Below, piece by piece: positions 31,401 to 40,499 of a DNA stretch of 64,000 nucleotides. Origin of the DNA: Megamerina dolium (lineage: Eukaryota > Arthropoda > Insecta > Diptera > Megamerinidae); assembly GCA_963854835.1 (NCBI GenBank), contig OY978527.1:27669529-27733528 (forward strand), given 5' to 3'. Under the pieces are notes generated by a model. That model was given only the letters and a program-made list of their open reading frames with translations, was not told where the DNA came from and did not search any database. Position numbers and translations under genes: made by a program. The first letter of the stretch is position 1. Every line of letters begins with the position of its first letter.

Positions 31401-32002
31401 GTGTTGACTATCTCAACAAAACTGTACCATTCTCTTGAGGTATAGATACCCTCCGAAATAAATAAGTCTGGTTCAAAAAATGTTCTTTGCATGAAAAAAT
31501 CACCGTTTCGGCAATCGACAGGAACTTTAATAATAAATTTTGAACAAGGTGGAATTAGAATTTTTCCAGAAGTAAAATTGGGTTTAAATTGCAACGGTAT
31601 TACAGAATTGTTCGTGATTAGTGTTTTATTGCCTAAATCTACTTTAGCCTTTAATGCATTTAAAACATCTACTCCTATTAATCCATCGAAATAATTATGG
31701 AATCTAAAGACAAATAGTTCCATTTCACCTTTCTCTTTGAACTCCACAAAATATGGTAGTTGGATTTTCTTATCTAAGGAATGTTTATTTAAAATCGTGG
31801 TGATAGTAATTGGTTCACAATTTTGACAATCGTCCTGGTCAACAAATTCTGGATTTATAAACGAAGATGAGGCTCCGGTGTCGATCAAAAATTTTAATGG
31901 TCTATTAAAAGGGGAAGATATATTTATATAAGGTAATGTTTGTCCATGTTTATTTATATCTAAATATCCGGTTGATTCGGGGAGGCATTCACTTGAAAAT
32001 TT
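28421..32002 (-). CDS. pol: Pol polyprotein of ERV-B (PR-RT-RH-IN)
   Basis: One open frame of more than 1155 codons. Protease: LIDTGASSSF at the start. Reverse transcriptase: [30 protein letters not shown] and catalytic YLDDIII. RNase [39 protein letters not shown]. Integrase: HTDHNHRG/CNICQ zinc site, HIDIYC, CDQGSEF and NSPVERLHS for the DDE triad. All catalytic residues are present, so the protein may be functional. The 1155-aa frame begins at a non-ATG codon, but it stays open upstream to 32002, where it overlaps the gag end in the -1 frame; translation should therefore come from frameshifting. Ends 22 bp before the env ATG. Confidence 0.95.
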   Translation of the reverse strand, partial: KFSSECLPESTGYLDINKHGQTLPYINISSPFNRPLKFLIDTGASSSFINPEFVDQDDCQNCEPITITTILNKHSLDKKIQLPYFVEFKEKGEMELFVFRFHNYFDGLIGVDVLNALKAKVDLGNKTLITNNSVIPLQFKPNFTSGKILIPPCSKFIIKVPVDCRNGDFFMQRTFFEPDLFISEGIYTSREWYSFVEIVNTSDQEKVICIEQPMKTNPYENQNFIEVNNFTLDSATSQHEDNITKFLRTDHLNNEEKKALTKICKDFDDIFFKEGNPLSFSNQIKHRIKTTDDIPIFTKSYRYPYVHKEEVRKQIDKMLQQGIIKPSFSPWSAPVWIVPKKKDASNVQKWRLVIDYRKLNEKTICDKYPIPNITDILDKLGRSMYFTTLDLASGFHQIEMHPEHVGKTAFSVDGGHFEFVRMPFGLKNAPSTFQRIMDNVLKDLIGTVCLVYLDDIIIYSTSLQEHMLNLKKVFERLRESNLKIQLDKSEFLHKECAFLGHIVSTEGIKPNPEKIHAIKKFPIPETQKEIKSFLGLLGYYRKFIQDFSKLTKPLTECLKKGKKIISNDRYRKTFEICKNLLINDPLLQYPDFSKPFILTTDASDFAIGAILSQGPIGSDKPICYASRTLTSSEINYSTIEKELLAIVWATKYFRPYLFGHKFKIVTDHRPLTWIMSLKEPNSKLVRWRLKLEEFDYEILYKKGTLNTNADALSRIRIDDSKAPSIEEVNINTVDNDSIQGTAGTTIHSAEENNDDGIPISEKAINGFNIQIILQVKNEGSPLTLETVFKNKIRKIIRRPEYNETIMTDIFKRYLAPNKLSAIMTDDDTFKIVQSTYSKFFANSKLFKLIRCKILLQDIRNTDDQDKLVNDYHTDHNHRGIQETFEHLKREYFFPYMKEKITKCINHCNICQTLKYDRRPPKPKFETPEIPTKPLDIVHIDIYCINKRNILTLIDKFSRFGSAYPLESRNSISILKSIKHYISLHGIPKKIICDQGSEFNASIIKDFCKINKINIHYTSFQQSTGNSPVERLHSTITETYRIIVEKYKDSEIPLDHDEILFEVIMTYNNSIHTATKLTPFELFYGRTPAFEKDLKYNTQHEYLQQLKDFQNNLHELIKEKLTHDTDKRIERLNQNREEPEILMENDNIYRKECKRNKLTPRFSKRVVKRNNRVTLLTLDNQKLHKSKIKKKHKT

Positions 32003-33347
32003 TCGTTATCATCAATTTCATTCTTATTGTTATGGTCGTACTGGTTATTTTGTCCGAAAATAAAGTTATGATCAAAATTGTTCTGAGCATTCATATCATC
32101 CTGTGGAACATAATCGTTCTGGTGATAATAGTAATAGTCGTCTAAATTTGTATACGGGTAAGGAGTGTCTTCATTGTTAATGTTATGAATCTCTTGAGGT
32201 TTAAAAGTATTCATTGTTCTTTGTGTCTGCATACTTGGCGGTTTCCTCAAATGAGTAAAGCTTGAGGTGACATCCATTGGTTCAAGGTGTGGAAGATTTT
32301 GTGGACGATATTGTCTTTGTCCGAAATTAGGATTAAAAGGATTATTATTATTATTCAGATTTGGTGTATACTTCTGAGGTATATTAAATTGTCTATTCTG
32401 TCCAAAAGTATTGTTAGGTACACTAAAGTGGGGATTCTGACCGTTACCGACTGGATTCTGATATCTAGTAGTATTATTTTGATATGGAGGTACAGCTGGA
32501 TAAGGCTGTCTGGGAAACTGTTGTGAAAATCTGTTTGGATTGTTCACAATTGGTTGGTATGATTGAGTAGGTGTATAATTTTGGTAGTTTGGTGGAAAAT
32601 ATCTAATATTCTGTTGGGGAGTAGAATATATGTTAGAAAATGGCTTTTTAGTGTAATAAATATTTTCTTCTTGTACGCAAAAGGAAAGAGCTTCAGCCAT
32701 TGACCCAGGTCTCATTGATCTAATGTTTGAGCCTAAAGGTTCTTTAAGGCCAGATAAAAATGTGTTTAAACACATGTCGGCAAAAAGTTTCCGTTTCGCT
32801 TCTATGACACTTGGATTTGATTCATGAATTAAAATATTGTTATTAATTGACGACTGTATTTCTACTATTGAACTGTAGAAATGTTGGACCGACTGAGTTG
32901 TTTGTTTTAAATTATGTAGGTCTTTTATAAGGGATGTTTCGTTCCGTTTAAAATAAGATTACCCTTTATATTCTCCCAAACTAGAGGAGTACCATAGACA
33001 TTAAGAACTTCGTTGGCTGGACCAACTATTTTATTTCGTATTGCCCTTAAGATAATTCTCGCATAATTTGTCCCATCTACGTTATTTAAGTATCCTAAAA
33101 TTTCCTCGACATTTGCTAAAAATTCGTATAACAATCTCGGATTGCCGTCGAACTTTGGAAGGTCTTTCACCGCATCCGGGATTCTCAATGACTCAAATAT
33201 TTGATTCATAGGTGGATGTTGGGCTTGCACTTGTATATTAGAAGGTGATGGATTATCGTTAGTTACTGACATTTCTCTGTTTTCTGGAATAGGTGTTAGT
33301 TGTCTAAAAATGCGTGTGTAAGGTTTGATTCTATGTATTTTTCGCAT
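31960..33347 (-). pseudogene. gag: gag of ERV-B (single frameshift)
   Basis: 32925-33347 encodes the N-terminal 140 aa (PDAVKDLPKFDGNPRLLYEFLANVEE, an errantivirus capsid start; an internal Met at MSVTND is another possible start). The rest, 31960 to about 32955, lies in another frame and encodes helical capsid (LHNLKQTTQSVQHFYSS), then FLSGLKEPLGSNIRSMRP, and a long Asn/Gln/Pro/Tyr-rich tail with PHLEPMDVT. No zinc knuckle, as expected for errantiviruses. The frameshift falls in a T/A-rich run near 32945-32960. It could be a real mutation or a sequencing error. Confidence 0.88.
31996..32002 (-). promoter_or_regulatory. -1 ribosomal frameshift heptamer
   Basis: Minus strand A AAT TTT in the gag frame, a canonical X XXY YYZ slippery site, 12 codons before the gag stop (31960-31962). 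After slipping, the -1 frame is open into protease. Retroviruses and gypsy-type elements make Gag-Pol this way. Confidence 0.7.
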
Positions 33348-33682
33348 GGATGGACCAACTTTATTTTAAATATATGTTTATATGTTACTTAATAATTAAA
33401 ATGTTACTTATTCACCCTAATGTTATTATAAATATCTCCATATCCAATTGTAGTAGTTCCTTGTTGGTTGATGTTGCTGCTATTGTTGGTGTTTTCTGCT
33501 CTTGCTGTTGTTGTTGATGTTTTTGTTTTCTGTTTTTGCTGCTGGTGGTTTGATGTTGGTTTCTGGTGGTAGGTTGATATTGTTATGTATTTATTTTTTG
33601 TATATTTGCCGTATTTACAGCGGACAATATTGAAACTATTGAAACTTTTAGCTTTATGGTTTCTACAAGTGAGTTTATGGTG

Positions 33683-33716
<34 letters not shown>

Positions 33717-33729
33717 TTCAAAGTCTTAT

Positions 33730-33880
33730 TTTCACTAAACTATATTTAATTGTTCACTATTATATTCACTAATAGTTATTTAGTCACTATTATTTGCACT
33801 AATAGTTTTATTCACTTATAATTATCTTTATTAATTGTCTATTCACTAACAATTATATGCACTAATTGTTCGCGGATTTT
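33730..33880. repeat. Degenerate short repeats in the ERV-B leader
   Basis: At least six copies of a unit like 'cactaatagttat' (33755, 33769, 33785, 33806, 33845, 33862 approximately; variants cactattat, cactaacaatt, cactaattgtt). They lie in the untranslated leader between primer site and gag, where the gypsy element carries its Su(Hw) insulator. The motif is different from Su(Hw) sites. Confidence 0.65.
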
Positions 33881-33945
33881 ATACTATTATGTACTTTAAT
33901 AGTTTTAATCGAGAGCGAAAGTTGATATACCGTCAACTTTTTTTT

Positions 33946-33956
33946 CGACTGCGCCA
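33946..33956 (-). promoter_or_regulatory. tRNA-Ser primer binding site of ERV-B
   Basis: Minus strand TGGCGCAGTCG, complementary to the last 11 nt of tRNA-Ser, abutting (and sharing one base with) the 5' LTR end. The same 11 nt occur in ERV-A. Confidence 0.9.
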
Positions 33957-34270
33957 GTTATATAGCTTTTGCTATATTTCCCAAAAAAATAAAACGAATT
34001 TTATCATTCTGGATTGAAGTTGAGTTTATTACTGATTTTCTTTTTGTTACTTACAATACTTTATAATAATAAGTTGCACATTAGACATTTTATAAAATTG
34101 TACATTAAGCATTTTACTTATACGGAAATTGGGTAAGTTAATTCTTTGTATTATTTAAGTTTATGCTAACGTAGTGTCTAGACGGAATACAACATAAATA
34201 TATATATACGTACATTGGTAATGGTGTCGTTGATATTAATACATACATACATTTGTAAATGTGTCAACGA
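33956..34270 (-). repeat. 5' LTR of ERV-B
   Basis: 315 bp, 99.4% identical to 26501-26815. Promoter and polyadenylation signals of the element must lie here; no element-specific boxes were assigned. Confidence 0.95.
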
Positions 34271-34331
34271 CACGTTTATATATTATTACTCATAACTCAC
34301 GTTGTAATTGTTCACATCGTTGTATGAACTG

Positions 34332-34619
34332 TCATGACGTGATAATCTTTTTAATTGGGTCGAAATCTGGTAAGATCCAAATGATATCCTTTGTTTGCGA
34401 AAAACTTGTTCGACTATTATCTCTTTCACCCGTAGAAATTTGGGCCTGCTCCATGGTGGAACGTTGTTGTTTGGATGTTACCAACTCCCTCACAGCTTGT
34501 GCCAAATCAGTGATCATACTCCTTACCTCATTGATTTGTCCCTGCACGCTATTCTTGTCGGTTTCTACATCCTCCATGTTGACCTCGTCTGTACCCAAAA
34601 TCTCTGTCAATTTAGCCAC
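34332..34619 (-). pseudogene. gag: G4 gag, 5' part
   Basis: 95 aa ending WILPDFDPIKKIITS, the usual start of a gypsy capsid domain; the N-terminal half is a helical Gln/Glu-rich region. Sequence continues to 34275 with a few stops (FIQRCEQLQREL), and across the CACG duplication the reading picks up at 26500 with AYEWSED-like coding. So ERV-B inserted inside this gene. No G4 LTR or primer site could be found to the right. Confidence 0.8.
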
Positions 34620-35024
34620 CTTATGTGTCTTGATACCTGTTGCCTGTACATTGTTTGTGCGCAGTAAATCATGTAGCTGCTCTATATTAAGCGTCTATAG
34701 CTTCACAATTTGTCCGATGCTATCCGTTCTTTTCGATGGTTTGTTCAATACTCTTCTCAATGCGCATGCGACAACTTCCTTCTTATCATTTCATCCCTAC
34801 GTATGTGCGCACATTGCCTTGCTCTTATTGGACCAAAACACACGAGAGTAAAAGTTGAGCGCGCAAAAAAATTCCACCCAAATTACACGAGCGCAAAAGA
34901 AAGATGTATACATGAACAGTCGTTTGCCCGTGTGAGTGCGTTTGCTATCATTTGGACTTGTTTGCCGACGAGTTTTTCCAAAAAAAATTTATTTTCAAAA
35001 CGAAAAAGAAAAATTATCGCTGCA

Positions 35025-35357
35025 ATGGGTGTTTTGACAACTTGCGCGCTATCAATATTGACTGAAAAAAAGAAAACAGTAATAAGAAATAGAAAATGTT
35101 GGGTGAAGGCATGGCGACAAAAAAGAGATCTGAAAGGGAACATTCAGATTCTTCTAAAGGAATATAGGCTCTGTAGCGACAATACCAGTTTTAAGTCGTA
35201 CATTTTGATGGACGAGCGCTGCTTACAAGAAGTTTTATATTAAGTACGAGGGGACATAGAGAAACGTGACACAAACATGCGGAAATCTGTGCCTGCAAAG
35301 CGATATATAAGAACACATGAAAGCAATGTATTTACAGGTATGATGGTAGTCTTCTAG
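35025..35357 (+). pseudogene. PIF/Harbinger transposase N-terminal fragment
   Basis: From ATG at 35025 a frame of 110 codons carries RKCWVKAWRQKRDLKGN, ILMDERCLQEVL and, after an in-frame TAA at 35241-35243, DTNMRKSVPAKR. These are the N-terminal landmarks of HARBI1-type nucleases (WVRPW..., then RMDPETFEELL, then QDTNMRKSIP). The catalytic domain is absent. The upstream 190 bp may be its 5' end. It is one of only two coding remnants on the plus strand. A complementary catalytic piece lies at 53134-53538. Confidence 0.7.
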
Positions 35358-35379
35358 AATTATAATTTAATATTAACTA

Positions 35380-36031
35380 TTATTTTTATAGTTTCCTCAA
35401 TCAAAGGATGATTGGCTGGTAAAAATTTTGTTCCATATAAATAGGGTCTAAAGTATTTTGTGGCCCATACTATAGCAAGTAGATCTTTTTCTAAAGTGTG
35501 GTATTTTTTGTTCATGATCATTTAAGGTTCTACTAGCGAAACATACTGGCCTTCCGTCCTGGCTCAGTACAGCACCAAGCACTTCATTGCTAGCGTCGGT
35601 TGTTAGCACAAATTTTTTCTCAAAGTTTGGATATGCCAAAATTGGATAATTACTTAGCAATTGTTTAATTTATTAAAGGCTTGTATATATTTTTGATCCT
35701 CCAGGTTTACTTTCGAACCTTTTTTCAAATATTTGATCATTGGACTGGTTTAATAATTTTTTATGAATCTTCTATAGAAGCCTGTTACTCCAAGAAATGA
35801 TTTTATTTCCATTGCAGATCTTGAGATGTTTAATTTCTTTATAACCTCAATTTTCGTGGGCTGTGGTTTAATTCCTTCTATCGTAATTATACGTCCTTAA
35901 AAATCGGTTTCTTTGGATATAAATTTACATTTATCCAATTATACCTTAAGGTTCTCCTCCTTAAGTTTCTCAAAAATTTTATTTAAGTTAACAAAATGTT
36001 CTTCCAACGACGTCGAAAAAACGAGAACATC
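35380..36031 (-). pseudogene. pol: G5 RT/RNase H fragment (first copy)
   Basis: 35448-35660 encodes an errantivirus-type RNase H start ([28 protein letters not shown]) with a frameshift after KIPHF. 35676-36031 encodes RT connection sequence and is repeated at 36380-36735 (5 mismatches in 356 bp). It ends abruptly at 36031 in integrase-region sequence copied from G6. Confidence 0.8.
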
Positions 36032-36382
36032 TTTCCTAACTTTATTTGCCATAGCAGGGAAGCAAAATTTTCCCAAGATTTGTGTTCTATTTTCTTTGCA
36101 GTTCCTGTGTGCTCTATTATGAGTTCTAATTGAGTTCTAATTGCTCTTGATCATTTGTTATATCGTCTATCTGTATTTGAGAGAATCTGACTTCATATTT
36201 ACTAAAATGTATAGGGTACAACTGCTGGATTTTACCCATGGCATGTCCTTCTGTCTTTATGCAATTTATAACAGAAGGGTTGAGATATCTTTTTAAAACG
36301 ACGATTAATTTCTGCTCAGAGTAATCTGGTTCGGTGATAATATGACGATGATAGGTCGGAAATACTATCTTGAATTGGTAAG
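36031..36382 (-). pseudogene. Templated copy of G6 integrase 5' region
   Basis: 352 bp that match 39611-39962 with one visible mismatch. They encode the start of the integrase zinc-binding region of G6 (KFCFPAMANKVRK side) and upstream linker. Here the piece is wedged between two copies of G5 RT sequence. Confidence 0.9.
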
Positions 36383-37010
36383 GCTTGTATATATTTTTGA
36401 TCCTCCAGGTTTACTTTCGAACCTTTTTTCAAATATTTAATCATTGGACTGGTTTAAAAATTTTTTATGAATCTTCTATAGAAGCCTGTTACTCCAAGAA
36501 ATGATTTTATTTCCATTGCAGATCTTGAGATGTTTAATTTCTTTATAACCTCAATTTTCGAGGGGTGTGGTTTAATTCCTTCTATCGTAATTATACGTCC
36601 TTAAAAATCGGTTTCTTTGGATATAAATTTACATTTATCCAATTATACCTTAAGGTTCTCCTCCTTAAGTTTCTCAAAAATTTTATTTAAGTTAATAAAA
36701 TGTTCTTCCAACGACGTCGAAAAAACGAGAACATCGTCCATATATATAACGCAAATCCTTTTAATGTAACCCCTTAAAACATGGTTCATCATGCGTTGGA
36801 AATTTGAAGGTGTGTTTTTTAGCCCGAAGGGCATCCGAATGTACTCGAAATGACCCATTGCTGTGTTTTCTCAATATCGTATTCGTCAATAAGGATCTGA
36901 TGGAAACCCTTGGCTAAATCCAGGGTTAAAAAATATTGAGCCCTGCCCAATTTATCAAATAACGATTCCGGAAATTTGTCGTCAATAGTTACGTCATTCA
37001 ACCGACGGTA
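36380..37010 (-). pseudogene. pol: G5 reverse transcriptase (second copy)
   Basis: 36380-36735 repeats 35676-36031. Further right, 36643-36858 and 36819-37001 encode RT motifs: [37 protein letters not shown] and the catalytic box YMDDVLVFS. A frameshift at about 36855 breaks the palm. At 37012 RT is joined to gag-type sequence, so protease and the RT N terminus are deleted. Confidence 0.85.
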
Positions 37011-37049
37011 ATCTGAAAAAATTAATGTTGCCCTATTTTATATATTATG

Positions 37050-37600
37050 TATTATATACTATACTATATTTTATATACTATATTTCCTATTGTTAAATTT
37101 ACTATGGGTAATTTGGTTCCCGAGGCCGTACCTGAAAATTTGTACATTGTCAACTACTTGTACATTGTCAACTACCATTGGTTGTACATGCCGAAAATTG
37201 TTTGATCTATAATTTTGAGACTTGGTTGTGGAAATCATGATTTCTGGGGACTTGATCATATCGAGTGGTTTCGGAAATTTCTTGAATCGAAATTTCGTTC
37301 AACATTATTATCACGCTAAGGAGCGTGATATTGAATTTCAACTCGTCGATTAAGTCGATTTTAATTTCTTATATTTTGAGACCAAAAATGTGACCGAAAA
37401 TTTTGTTTGATTATTATAGTTACGGCCATAGTTACTATTATTATTATTTTTATTATACGCATAGTTACTATTTCGTGGTTTATCGGTAAATTTTTTATTC
37501 TTCAAAACAATTTCTTTTAATAGATCGTTCTCTAGATAATAATCATAAGCCTTGTTCATGTCCTCGATTCCATTTTTGACTAATTAAGTTTGAATGTGAA
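37050..37600 (-). pseudogene. gag: G5 gag C-terminal fragment
   Basis: 37350-37559 and 37071-37259 encode Asn-rich Gag tail (NKNNNNSNYGRNYNNQ) and VQPMVVDNVQ, the counterpart of the PEPMDIEKV and LEPMDVTSS segments in ERV-A and ERV-B. A short in-frame repeat of VDNVQ appears. Frames are broken by indels. It places G5 among errantiviruses. Confidence 0.65.
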
Positions 37601-37786
37601 CAGGCAGAAAGTTCAGGTAGATATTGAATATTAGCCTAATATTATTATTTGGACAGTAGTCCGCATCCTTTTCAATATCCAGAATTTATATAATGTAAAT
37701 AACATAAATTAATACAGTTTTTTTAATAGAAGACACAATTCAGTCTCAAAAAAAAAGTTGTTATACCATATGTATAAATAATGTAA

Positions 37787-38353
37787 TCACTTCTTGAGCA
37801 GCTCAGCTAATGATTTTGAAACATTGAGCTTCTCTATCTCCCTCTGCTCTTTTCACTCCGCCATTTCTGCTTTCCTTTTTAAAACTTCTTCAAACATCTT
37901 CTCCAATCTTTCATCAGATTTTTCCTTTCTCTCCAGGTAGCGTCGTCTTCCTTCTTTTGGATGTTGAGGGTGTAAAGTCGGTTGCTTCTATCAAATAAAA
38001 AAATAGACATCGTTATACACAACGCATTTTTATATGAATACAAAAATAAAATATTACCTGATGTAGCTGGCGAGGAGTCCAAAATCTTGTCTACATTGCT
38101 GACGAATTCCATTGGTACTGAGCTTTCATTATCCAGGACAGCTCCCGGGCAAATTGATTTTTTTCCTTTGAGTATTTCATCGAGTTCACTAATTAAATGT
38201 ATATTTAAAGAAAATATGTAAATATTGTTAAAAAACTTACGCTTGGAATGGACAGATTAACCTGGATCTCCCCGTTTTAGAGTTATTCAAGGTACTCTTG
38301 TACTGCCTCTCCAGAATCTAAAACTTTGCCTCTACCTGTGCCTCCGTAAACAT
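37787..38353 (-). pseudogene. Myb/SANT-like DNA-binding protein fragment, spliced
   Basis: Three exons with good splice sites. Exon A (from about 38353) encodes FTEAQVEAKF and LERQYKSTLNNSKTGRSR; donor GTAAGT near 38237. Exon B encodes ELDEILKGKKSICP; acceptor near 38190, donor GTAATA near 38056. Exon C encodes DFTPSTSKRK and, after a frameshift near 37935, a charged helix ending SLAELLKK; TGA at 37787-37789. This is the second half of the trihelix Myb/SANT-like domain plus the usual C-terminal coiled coil, a type found in insects as host genes and as the partner protein of Harbinger transposons. An in-frame TAG (about 38320) and the frameshift mark it as decayed. Confidence 0.65.
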
Positions 38354-38669
38354 ATTTACTTTTTATTCTTTGAATTTATTCTTTAAATTACACTGTTCTT
38401 TCAGAAAAATATATGGTGTCACACTGTTCTACTCCGGCCATTTGCTGGATGACGCACTGGCGGCATTCCGGATCTGCGATTTGAAATACACAAACATGTG
38501 ATTGTACACTATGCACGTAATTTACTAATTATAACCTGTTTTAACCTTTCGAAATGCTCCAGGAGAACAATTAATATTTAGTTCTTTCTCGTTTTGCATT
38601 CTCAATGTTTTCTTTGTATCTTTCGCGCCACCAATGAAATCAGCTGTTCGTAAAACTTGCAAGTATTTG
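38354..38669. other. Upstream region of the Myb/SANT-like gene
   Basis: No confident exon. It should contain the missing first half of the trihelix domain if the gene were complete, but I cannot find it. The env fragment of G6 begins at its right edge. Confidence 0.4.
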
Positions 38670-38948
38670 CTAGTTTTGCATTCTTGTACTTTTTGGCATA
38701 TTTTTCTCTTTAAGAGCGAATGCTGTCAAATTCTCAGGAATTTGTTTACTGGAAAAGTACGAAAACACTCCTGTTTCTTCGTACATTGTCAGATTGATGA
38801 AGTGTAAAACTTTGTCATAGTGATCGGTTGTTTTTTGCTCGCCTATTTTTATGGGTATATATCCGTTATTGTTCGTCAAGTCCTGTATGTCAAATATTTG
38901 AGCGTTTACCGTTAGTTCCCATATTAGTAGTATGGCCATAATAGACAT
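38670..38948 (-). pseudogene. env: G6 env N-terminal fragment
   Basis: 92 aa: signal-like MSIMAILLIWELTVNA, then IFDIQDLTNNNGYIPIKIGE, clearly alike the ERV-A Env start. It is lost after residue about 75, where sequence changes at the junction with the Myb/SANT region. No cleavage site or membrane anchor remains. Confidence 0.8.
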
Positions 38949-38989
38949 CTTGTTGCCCTACAGAATCAGAATCCTGATGAATCCTTGTT

Positions 38990-39962
38990 TCTATGATTGT
39001 TTGATATTGTTCTTATGTTCTATCCTGCCTGATTTAGTTTTCACAGTGGTGTTATAATTTTTCGTAATTATTTCTTTTTTATACCTAGCTAATAGTTTGT
39101 TTCTTAGCCTTTTGTTGATTTTAACGAAGATTACATCTCCTTCCGAGTATTCTTTTAGAGGCGATCGATTCTTGTTATGATAAGCTAGATCAACCTCTTG
39201 TTCTTCTGAGAGTTTTTTGATGGTTTCTTTCCTATCATTCTCGATGTATTGTCTTGTTTATGATGTGGTTCTAAAGATTTTAATTTCCAACTCGTTTTCA
39301 ATCATGAAATTTATTGATTCTGAATTAAAGGCTTTTTCGTTATCCATAACTATGGTTTCGGGAACAAGGGAGAAGAGAATATCTCTTAGATTTTGTCTTA
39401 TGTCTTCTGCTACCTTGGATTGAATGAACTTATCCATGGCATACTTAGAGAATTTGTCTAAGGCCATTACTACAAATTTATTTCCAATTAAAAATATATC
39501 TAAGTGAACTAATTGTCCTGGTAATTGTGGGATAGGTGTAGCTTGAATTTGGGGTTTCGTTGGATGTCGGTCATATTTGTTGACCTTACATGTTGTACAG
39601 TTTTTGATTACTTTCCTAACTTTATTTGCCATAGCAGGGAAGCAAAATTTTCCCAAGATTTGTGTTCTATTTTCTTTGCAGTTCCTGTGTGCTCTATTAT
39701 GAGTTCTAATTGAGTTCTAATTGCTCTTGATCATTTGTTATATCGTCTATCTGTATTTGAGAGAATCTGACTTCATATTTACTAAAATGTATAGGGTACA
39801 ACTGCTGGATTTTACCCATGGCATGTCCTTCTGTCTTTATGCAATTTATAACAGAAGGGTTGAGATATCTTTTTAAAACGACGATTAATTTCTGCTCAGA
39901 GTAATCTGATTCGGTGATAATATGACGATGATAGGTCGGAAATACTATCTTGAATTGGTAAG
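38990..39962 (-). pseudogene. pol: G6 integrase
   Basis: 39258-39656 (132 aa) carries CTTCKVNKYDRHP (end of the zinc site), HLDIFLIGNKFVVMALDKFSKY (first Asp) and VMDNEKAF (second Asp). 38990-39250 encodes a C-terminal region with basic residues. 39611-39962 is duplicated at 36031-36382. Stops and frameshifts interrupt both ends; a Glu-bearing helix is not preserved in frame. Confidence 0.85.
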
Positions 39963-40039
39963 TTGAAATTGTGTCTTCATTTAGGAATATTTGATTTTTG
40001 AAAGCGTTAATAGGGCCTTATACACCGTATATGAGATTG

Positions 40040-40480
40040 TGAGAAATGCTTTTATCTGAATTTGTCGCTACTCACAATCTATGGACTAATGATTCTTTGG
40101 GTGGTATTCTGGACAATGCGTCAGCTACAATGTTTGTTTTGCCAGGTTTGTAAAATAGTTCATAATTGTATTCTTCAAGAATCGACTTCCATCTTTTCAT
40201 TTTGCTATTGTCAGTAAAAATTTTTACCTTAGGTGAACCATATAAGTAATTTCTAAATGAGTTCAGAGCCCATATAATGGCTAACATCTCTTTTTCATTT
40301 GCAACATAATAGTATTTAGTGTTTTGGAAATGAACGCTGTTGGCTTCCCACCTTGAGATACTACTGCTCCAATTTCATAATTAGACGCATTAGAAATCTG
40401 GGTAAGCGAGTATAATGCCTTCAGAAATAAGTGAGTTCTTAATTTTTCTTCTTCATTTAGTAAGATTTTAAAATTTGTAG
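40040..40480 (-). pseudogene. pol: G6 RNase H
   Basis: 40072-40287 encodes LAIIWALNSFRNYLYG, KIFTDNSKMKRWKSILEEYNYEL and NIVADALSR, the middle and end of RNase H. The first part (ASNYEIGAVVSQ-like) is visible up to 40480 in another frame. It follows the gypsy order between RT and integrase. Confidence 0.8.
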
Positions 40481-40499
40481 ATTTGTGTTTGGACGTTCG

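Larger units (their letters stand above)
26501..34270 (-). mobile_element. ERV-B: near-intact errantivirus
   Basis: 7770 bp bounded by 315-bp LTRs that differ at only 2 positions, with a 4-bp duplication CACG (26497-26500, 34271-34274). On the minus strand: tRNA-Ser primer site, leader, gag (31960-33347), one uninterrupted pol frame (28421-31888 and upstream), and an uninterrupted env frame (26723-28399). The only visible damage is one frameshift in gag near 32950. Layout and sequence identify an errantivirus (gypsy/17.6/297 group). It is the youngest large element in the window. Confidence 0.96.

Noticed and set aside
31888..31888. A start codon for ERV-B pol at 31888
   Set aside because: The codon is TTG, inside LIDTGAS; the frame is open upstream to the gag slippery site, so frameshift expression is more likely.
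34710..35024. Upstream 105 codons of the plus ORF 34710-35243 as part of a longer protein
   Set aside because: Only the part from the ATG at 35025 has Harbinger-like motifs; the upstream part has no recognisable content.
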